11,675 bases of DNA. Source: a bacterium. Lineage in GTDB: Bacteria; Desulfobacterota; Binatia; UBA12015. Positions within the stretch are counted from its first letter, which is position 1. Every line of letters starts with the position of its first letter. The stretch covers positions 1 through 11,675 of the forward strand of contig JAGWVP010000046.1 of the NCBI GenBank assembly GCA_018970825.1, written 5' to 3'. Both the position numbers and the translations under genes were made by a program. Under the pieces are notes generated by a model. It saw nothing but the letters and a program-made list of their open reading frames with translations. It was not told where the DNA came from and ran no database searches. Below are positions 8,551 to 11,675 of this stretch, piece by piece.

Positions 8551-9621
8551 ATGGCGCTCGCCCCCCATCTGCCGTCGATCGCGGCGCTCGCACTGGGCCT
8601 CGCGGTGCTCGCGGTCGCGGGGGCCGCGGCCGGAGAGGTTCCGGGCATTCCCGGGGCGCGGCGCGACGGGTCGGGCCGCTTCCTGAACACCGTCGGCGAC
8701 ATCCCGACGGCCGGGCCGGGCGTCACCGTTCCCTTCTTCTTCCGCAAGGTGATCGCGACCGCGAGCGGCCGCCCCGGCGGCCCCTCGGTCGTGCCGAACG
8801 ACGGCACCTTCCTGCGCGAGAACGCGCGCCACAGCGAGCCGACCGTGACCTGGATCGGGCACTCGACGCTGCTCGTGCAGATGGACCACGCGACCTTCCT
8901 CACCGACCCGATCTGGTCGGAGCGGGCGAGCCCGATCGCCTTCGCCGGCCCCGCGCGCCGCGTGAAGCCCGGCCTCGCGCTCGACGCGCTTCCGCCGATC
9001 GACTTCGTCGTCGTGTCGCACAACCACTACGACCACATGGACCTGCCGACTCTGAGCGCGCTCGCCGCCCGCGACCCGCGCACCCGCTTCGTCGTGCCGC
9101 TCGGCAACTCGCCGACGCTCGAGGGCGCCGGCATCCCGGCCGACCGCGTGACGGAGTGCGACTGGGGCGGGCGCGTCCCGGTCGCGGGCCTCGAGGTCGT
9201 CTGCCTCCCCGCCCAGCACTGGAGCGCGCGGGGCGCCCTCGACCGCCGTCTCGCGTTGTGGGGCTCGTTCGCGGTGATCGGTCCCGGCCGGCGGTTCTAC
9301 TTCACGGGCGACTCCGGTTACTTCGACGGGTTCTCCCGGATCGGGGACGCGCTCGGGCCGTTCGACGTGGCGGCGGTGCCGATCGGAGCCTACGAGCCGA
9401 CCGAGATGATGCAGCCGTTCCACATGAACCCCGAGGAAGGGCTCCGGGCGGGCCTCGACCTGCGGGCGCGTCGCATCGTCGCGATGCACCACGGGACGTT
9501 CGACCTGACCGACGAGCCGATCGACGAACCGCCGGCGCGCTTCCGGAAGGCGGCCGGGGACGCAGGCCTCGCCTCCGACCGGGCGCTCGTCCTCTCGATC
9601 GGCGAGACCTTCGGCTTCTGA
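8551..9621 (+). CDS. Exported metallo-beta-lactamase-fold hydrolase, NAPE-PLD-like
   Basis: A 356-residue zinc hydrolase with the metal site of the NAPE-PLD/UlaG branch of the metallo-beta-lactamase fold. An N-terminal hydrophobic stretch (about 8-27) with an Ala-rich end suggests export or a membrane anchor. Motifs in order: VTWIGHSTLLVQ (99-110), LTDPIWSERASP (117-128) and GPARRVKPG (133-141), both typical of NAPE-PLD relatives; SHNHYDHMD (156-164) with ligands His157, His159, Asp161, His162; AQHWSARG (221-228) with His223; FTGDSGY (251-257) with Asp254; and AMHHGTF (311-317) with His313. All ligands are present, so it should be active. NAPE-PLD cleaves N-acyl-phosphatidylethanolamine, but bacterial relatives vary, so a phosphodiesterase acting on envelope lipids is only inference. 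A CATGAT element at 8539-8544, six bases before the ATG, could be the -10 of a leaderless transcript. Several dyads follow its stop. Confidence 0.92.
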   Translation: MALAPHLPSIAALALGLAVLAVAGAAAGEVPGIPGARRDGSGRFLNTVGDIPTAGPGVTVPFFFRKVIATASGRPGGPSVVPNDGTFLRENARHSEPTVTWIGHSTLLVQMDHATFLTDPIWSERASPIAFAGPARRVKPGLALDALPPIDFVVVSHNHYDHMDLPTLSALAARDPRTRFVVPLGNSPTLEGAGIPADRVTECDWGGRVPVAGLEVVCLPAQHWSARGALDRRLALWGSFAVIGPGRRFYFTGDSGYFDGFSRIGDALGPFDVAAVPIGAYEPTEMMQPFHMNPEEGLRAGLDLRARRIVAMHHGTFDLTDEPIDEPPARFRKAAGDAGLASDRALVLSIGETFGF

Positions 9622-9630
9622 TTTCTGGCC

Positions 9631-9650
9631 GGTCCGAGGACACGGTCCGA
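9631..9650. repeat. Direct repeat GGTCCGA x2
   Basis: GGTCCGA occurs at 9631-9637 and again at 9644-9650, a 13-base period, ten bases after the hydrolase stop codon. It is the first of a series of short repeats and dyads in this intergenic region. Confidence 0.5.
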
Positions 9651-9667
9651 CCACCTGACGGAGAGTT

Positions 9668-9693
9668 GACCCGCTCCCGGGTCGGTCGCGACC
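9668..9693. terminator. Hairpin plus palindrome after the hydrolase gene, possible terminator
   Basis: GACCCG (9668-9673) and CGGGTC (9678-9683) form a 6-bp stem with a 4-base loop, followed immediately by the perfect palindrome GGTCGCGACC (9684-9693). It lies 46 bases past the hydrolase stop, a reasonable place for a terminator, but there is no T-run. A regulator-binding role for the next gene is an alternative. Confidence 0.35.
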
Positions 9694-9742
9694 AGGGTGA
9701 TCGCGGGAACGGCCCCGTCGGCGAGTCGTTTCGTGCCGCGGC

Positions 9743-9760
9743 CGCGACAATCCCGTCGCG
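9743..9760. promoter_or_regulatory. Inverted repeat CGCGAC-N6-GTCGCG
   Basis: A perfect 6-bp dyad with a 6-base spacer, about 55 bases upstream of the promoter -35 of the small gene at 9853. It may be an upstream operator or a stem. No factor is known. Confidence 0.3.
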
Positions 9761-9768
9761 ATTCGCTC

Positions 9769-9785
9769 GAAAGGTTTACACTTTC
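9769..9785. promoter_or_regulatory. Inverted repeat GAAAG-N7-CTTTC
   Basis: GAAAG at 9769-9773 and CTTTC at 9781-9785 flank GTTTACA. The element marks the beginning of a distinctly AT-richer stretch (about 9769-9852) in otherwise very GC-rich DNA, and sits 30 bases upstream of the -35 element. It may be a regulator site. Confidence 0.3.
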
Positions 9786-9815
9786 CCGCGGCAGGAAAGC
9801 GTCAGGGATTTTTCA

Positions 9816-9843
9816 TTGACTGACGCCGACGGGTCTGTAAGAT
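9816..9843 (+). promoter_or_regulatory. Sigma70-type promoter for the small gene at 9853
   Basis: TTGACT (9816-9821) matches five of six -35 bases. TAAGAT (9838-9843) is a fair -10, with a 16-base spacer. Only nine bases lie between the -10 and the ATG at 9853, so the transcript would have almost no leader. A 7-bp inverted repeat (GCGTCAG at 9799-9805, CTGACGC at 9820-9826, 14-base spacer) overlaps the -35, as an operator would. It is the clearest promoter in the window. Confidence 0.6.
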
Positions 9844-9852
9844 CCTTTCTTC

Positions 9853-10209
9853 ATGAGCGTCATCGTTGCGCGCGCTGCACTCGGCCGGGCCCAGGAGGCG
9901 GTCGACGAGACCCGGCGGCTCGTCCCCGACAGCCCCCTCGCCCGGGCCGCCCTCGCCGCGGCCTGGGATGCCCGGTGCGCGCTTCGGCGGGCGATCGATG
10001 CCGCGTGTCGTGGGGACCAGGCCGAGGTGGCCACCGCCGGTTCCGCCGCGATGGCGGCGGCGTCCCGGGCGACGGAGATCGCGTCCCGGGCGGTTGCGTG
10101 GACAGGTGGCTCGCCGGAGGGCTTCCCGACCGACGGGGTCATTTCCGGGACTGGGATCGCCCCCGCTCCTGGATCTTCGCCCGACGCTCCGCGATCGCTC
10201 GGGGCTTGA
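9853..10209 (+). CDS. Small alanine-rich helical protein of unknown function
   Basis: I do not recognise this 118-residue protein. Residues 1-83 are about one third alanine with regularly spaced Arg, Glu and Asp, and should form two or three amphipathic helices (about 3-23, 28-52, 56-82). A Pro/Gly/Ser-rich tail follows from about 84. There is no signal peptide, transmembrane segment or metal motif. Cysteines occur at 42 and 52. Third codon positions are strongly G/C through about codon 90, as in real genes here. In the tail, which overlaps the 3' end of the convergent crotonase gene by 71 bases, this bias weakens. The ATG lies nine bases from a good -10, so the message is probably leaderless, and no Shine-Dalgarno sequence is seen. 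It stands alone under its own promoter between a hydrolase terminator-like region and the convergent crotonase. Likely a real gene, but a false ORF is not excluded. Confidence 0.6.
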   Translation: MSVIVARAALGRAQEAVDETRRLVPDSPLARAALAAAWDARCALRRAIDAACRGDQAEVATAGSAAMAAASRATEIASRAVAWTGGSPEGFPTDGVISGTGIAPAPGSSPDAPRSLGA

Positions 10210-10936
10210 CCGCGACCGAGTGCGCGCGCGAGGCGCGCGCCTCGAGCCGCAGCGCCTCTCCGAAGTTCGTGGCGAAGCCCTCGTCGACGAGTCGCTTGTA
10301 GCCCCGCAGCGTCGGCTGGTCGCACGACAGCATGTCGCGTGCGAGCGAGCGGCAGGTCGGCAGGAGGTCCGCAGGCTCGACGACCCGGTTCAGCAGGCCC
10401 CATGCACACGCAGTCGACGCGTCGACGAAGTTGCCGGTGAGCGAGATCTCCTTCGCGCGGAGAAGGCCCACCAGTCGCGAGAGTTTCTGCGAGAGCCCCC
10501 AGCCCGGCAGGATGCCGACGCGCGCGTGGGTGTCGGCGAACCGCGCGGCGGTCGAGCCGACGAGAACGTCGCAGGCGAGCGCGAGTTCGAAGCCGCCCGT
10601 GATCGCGAAGCCGTTCACGGCGCCGATGACCGGCTGCGGCGTCTCCGAGATCGCCCGGACGACCTCGCCGCCCGACACGGCGAGCTCGACCTCCCCGTCG
10701 CTCGAGCCACCGCCTTCCCCGCCCAGTTCCTTCAGGTCGAGCCCCGCGCAGAAGGCCCGGTCACCGGCCCCGGTCAGGATGACGACCCCGACGGCGGGAT
10801 CCGCGGCAAGCGAGCGGAAGGCGCCCTCGAGGGCGACGCGCAACTCCCGCGAGAGCGCGTTCATCGCCCCGGGGCGGTTCAGCGTGACGGTCGCGATGCC
10901 GTCTTCGGCCTCGACGAGCAGGACGGGTTCGGTCAT
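10139..10936 (-). CDS. Enoyl-CoA hydratase/isomerase-family protein (crotonase fold)
   Basis: A 265-residue crotonase-family protein acting on acyl-CoA thioesters in the cytoplasm. TVTLNRPGAMNALS (16-29), the oxyanion-hole segment AFCAGLDL (61-68) and GAVNGFAITGGFELALACD (105-123) are all present. Glu117 matches the first catalytic glutamate of rat enoyl-CoA hydratase (Glu144). The position of the second (Glu164) is His137, in FADTHARVGILPGWGLSQ (133-150). Classical hydratases need both, so this may be an isomerase, hydrolase or another crotonase reaction. The DTHARVG form is, as I recall it, a recurring subgroup rather than damage. A strong GGAGGAG ribosome-binding site lies seven bases before the ATG. 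The gene is divergent from the acyl-CoA synthetase gene across 206 bases, consistent with joint use in fatty-acid or aromatic-acid degradation. Its 3' end overlaps the small gene at 9853. Confidence 0.93.
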   Translation of the reverse strand: MTEPVLLVEAEDGIATVTLNRPGAMNALSRELRVALEGAFRSLAADPAVGVVILTGAGDRAFCAGLDLKELGGEGGGSSDGEVELAVSGGEVVRAISETPQPVIGAVNGFAITGGFELALACDVLVGSTAARFADTHARVGILPGWGLSQKLSRLVGLLRAKEISLTGNFVDASTACAWGLLNRVVEPADLLPTCRSLARDMLSCDQPTLRGYKRLVDEGFATNFGEALRLEARASRAHSVAVKPRAIAERRAKIQERGRSQSRK

Positions 10937-10943
10937 CGGGTCG

Positions 10944-10950
10944 CTCCTCC
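10944..10950 (-). promoter_or_regulatory. Strong Shine-Dalgarno site for the crotonase gene
   Basis: GGAGGAG on the minus strand, seven bases before the ATG at 10936, fixes that start. It stands out because most starts in this window lack a clear ribosome-binding site. Confidence 0.75.
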
Positions 10951-11126
10951 GGCGCGCGCACCCTCCCGGTCGTGGATCGTCGCGCGAGACGCGCCCCGGC
11001 TATCCGACTCGCCCCGGTTCGTCCAACGCGCCGCGGCGAACCCGGGGCTGCGGGGGTGGCATCGGGGCGGCTGCCGGCGCTAGGGTGCGCGGGTCCGGCC
11101 GTTCCACGACCCCGTCACCGACCACC

Positions 11127-11133
11127 GAGAGGA
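11127..11133 (+). promoter_or_regulatory. Shine-Dalgarno site for the acyl-CoA synthetase gene
   Basis: GAGAGGA lies nine bases before the ATG at 11143 and supports that start. The rest of the 206-base divergent region (10937-11142) shows no strong promoter. TAGGGT at 11081-11086 is a weak -10 candidate. Confidence 0.6.
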
Positions 11134-11142
11134 ACCATCGAG

Positions 11143-11675
11143 ATGCCCGCTCCGCAGATCGCAGCCCCCTTCGTCCTCGGCGCCCACATCGAGGCCCGCG
11201 CGGAGCATCCCGACGTCGCGGGACGCACGGTGCTCCTGAAGGACGACCGCTCCTGGACCTACAAGCAGTATCGCGACGAGAGCGTGCGCATGGCGCACTT
11301 CCTGCTCGGCCGCCTCGGCAGGATCGACGACGCGCGCCCGGGGCACGTGGCGATGATCCTCGAGAACCACCCCGAGCTCATGTTCCTCTACGGCGGCTGC
11401 GGCTATGCCGGCCTGTCGCTCTTCGGCGTGAACACCGGGCTGCGTGGCGAGGTGCTGGCCGGCGTCCTGAACCAGTCGCGCTCGCGCGTGCTGGTGGTCG
11501 ACCAGCGCTTCCAGGAGGACGTCGAGAAGGTCCGCGGGCAACTGAAGCACGTGGCGCCCGAGAACATCCTCTACGTGCGGGCGGGCGAAGGTGCGCTTGC
11601 CGGCCCCGACATCGGCGAGGCGGTGACGCGCGAGATCGGCGCCGACGGCGGCAAACTCGCGCCGCCGGCCGTCGA
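11143..11675 (+). CDS. AMP-forming acyl-CoA synthetase, N-terminal part (runs off the right edge)
   Basis: The first 177 residues of an adenylate-forming ligase of the fatty-acyl-CoA synthetase (FadD/FATP-like) type, which activates a carboxylic acid with ATP and transfers it to CoA. Visible family features are the early RSWTYKQYRDE strand-helix (36-46), the segment VAMILENHPELMFLYGG (about 68-84), and the cofactor-domain loop GLSLFGVNTGLRGEVL (88-103), followed by SRVLVVDQRF. The P-loop, the adenylation motifs and the C-terminal lid are beyond the window edge, so activity and acyl-chain preference cannot be judged. A GAGAGGA ribosome-binding site supports the ATG at 11143. It is divergent from the crotonase gene, and the pairing suggests a shared acyl-CoA catabolic role. 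There is no signal peptide. Confidence 0.92.
   Translation, partial: MPAPQIAAPFVLGAHIEARAEHPDVAGRTVLLKDDRSWTYKQYRDESVRMAHFLLGRLGRIDDARPGHVAMILENHPELMFLYGGCGYAGLSLFGVNTGLRGEVLAGVLNQSRSRVLVVDQRFQEDVEKVRGQLKHVAPENILYVRAGEGALAGPDIGEAVTREIGADGGKLAPPAV

Noticed and set aside
8448..9023. N-terminal extension of the permease frame
   Set aside because: The extra residues are antisense to the hydrolase gene and lie before the normal family start. The GTG at 8447 gives a standard 458-residue permease.
6589..9750. Open minus-strand frame of 1,053 codons spanning the thioesterase, permease and hydrolase region
   Set aside because: It is the antisense or out-of-frame shadow of three well-supported genes. 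Very high GC removes stop codons. The product is Arg/Asp/Pro-rich low complexity with no domain.
11080..11550. Minus-strand frame of 156 residues at the right edge
   Set aside because: Lies antisense to the acyl-CoA synthetase, which has clear family motifs and a ribosome-binding site.

Overview
The window is a very GC-rich stretch of a bacterial chromosome, with genes packed on both strands, little intergenic space and strong G/C preference at third codon positions. Several proteins carry ordinary Sec-type signal peptides. The predicted binding protein has no lipobox cysteine, which suits a periplasm and therefore a Gram-negative host. No rRNA or marker gene is present to fix the taxon. A high-GC proteobacterial, myxobacterial or Binatota-like lineage is a guess from gene style only. 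I see no mobile element, tRNA, rRNA or CRISPR array.

Layout, left to right. (1) 1-2176, minus: the N-terminal part of cobalamin-dependent methionine synthase (metH), running off the left edge. (2) 2360-3532, plus: an exported LmbE/PIG-L-type zinc deacetylase, divergent from metH. (3) 3604-4467, plus: a MOSC-domain protein of the YcbX/mARC type. (4) A strong GC hairpin at 4506-4529 separates it from a convergent minus-strand pair: an exported tungstate/molybdate-type binding protein (5072-6067) followed by a short TrmO-type tRNA methyltransferase (4531-5034). (5) Divergent from that pair by only 21 bases: a DUF420 membrane protein (6089-6664) translationally coupled to a YbgC-like hotdog thioesterase (6661-7104). 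(6) 7071-8447, minus: an APC-superfamily amino-acid permease whose 3' end overlaps the thioesterase. (7) 8551-9621, plus: an exported NAPE-PLD-like metallo-beta-lactamase-fold hydrolase. (8) 9622-9852: an intergenic region rich in dyads, with a recognisable promoter. (9) 9853-10209, plus: a 118-residue alanine-rich protein I do not recognise. (10) 10139-10936, minus: a crotonase-family protein lacking one of the two usual catalytic glutamates. (11) 11143-11675, plus: the start of an acyl-CoA synthetase, divergent from the crotonase and cut by the right edge.

Most of this is a housekeeping and metabolic neighbourhood. Local themes are: acyl-CoA or lipid chemistry (thioesterase, NAPE-PLD-like hydrolase, crotonase, acyl-CoA ligase); a possible molybdenum/tungsten link (MOSC protein and a WtpA-like binding protein without a visible ABC permease or ATPase); and methyl transfer (MetH, TrmO). 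I find no convincing new multigene system. The best candidates for something undescribed are the small orphan gene at 9853 with its dyad-rich, apparently leaderless promoter, and the orphan WtpA-like binding protein coupled to TrmO and divergent from the DUF420 gene.
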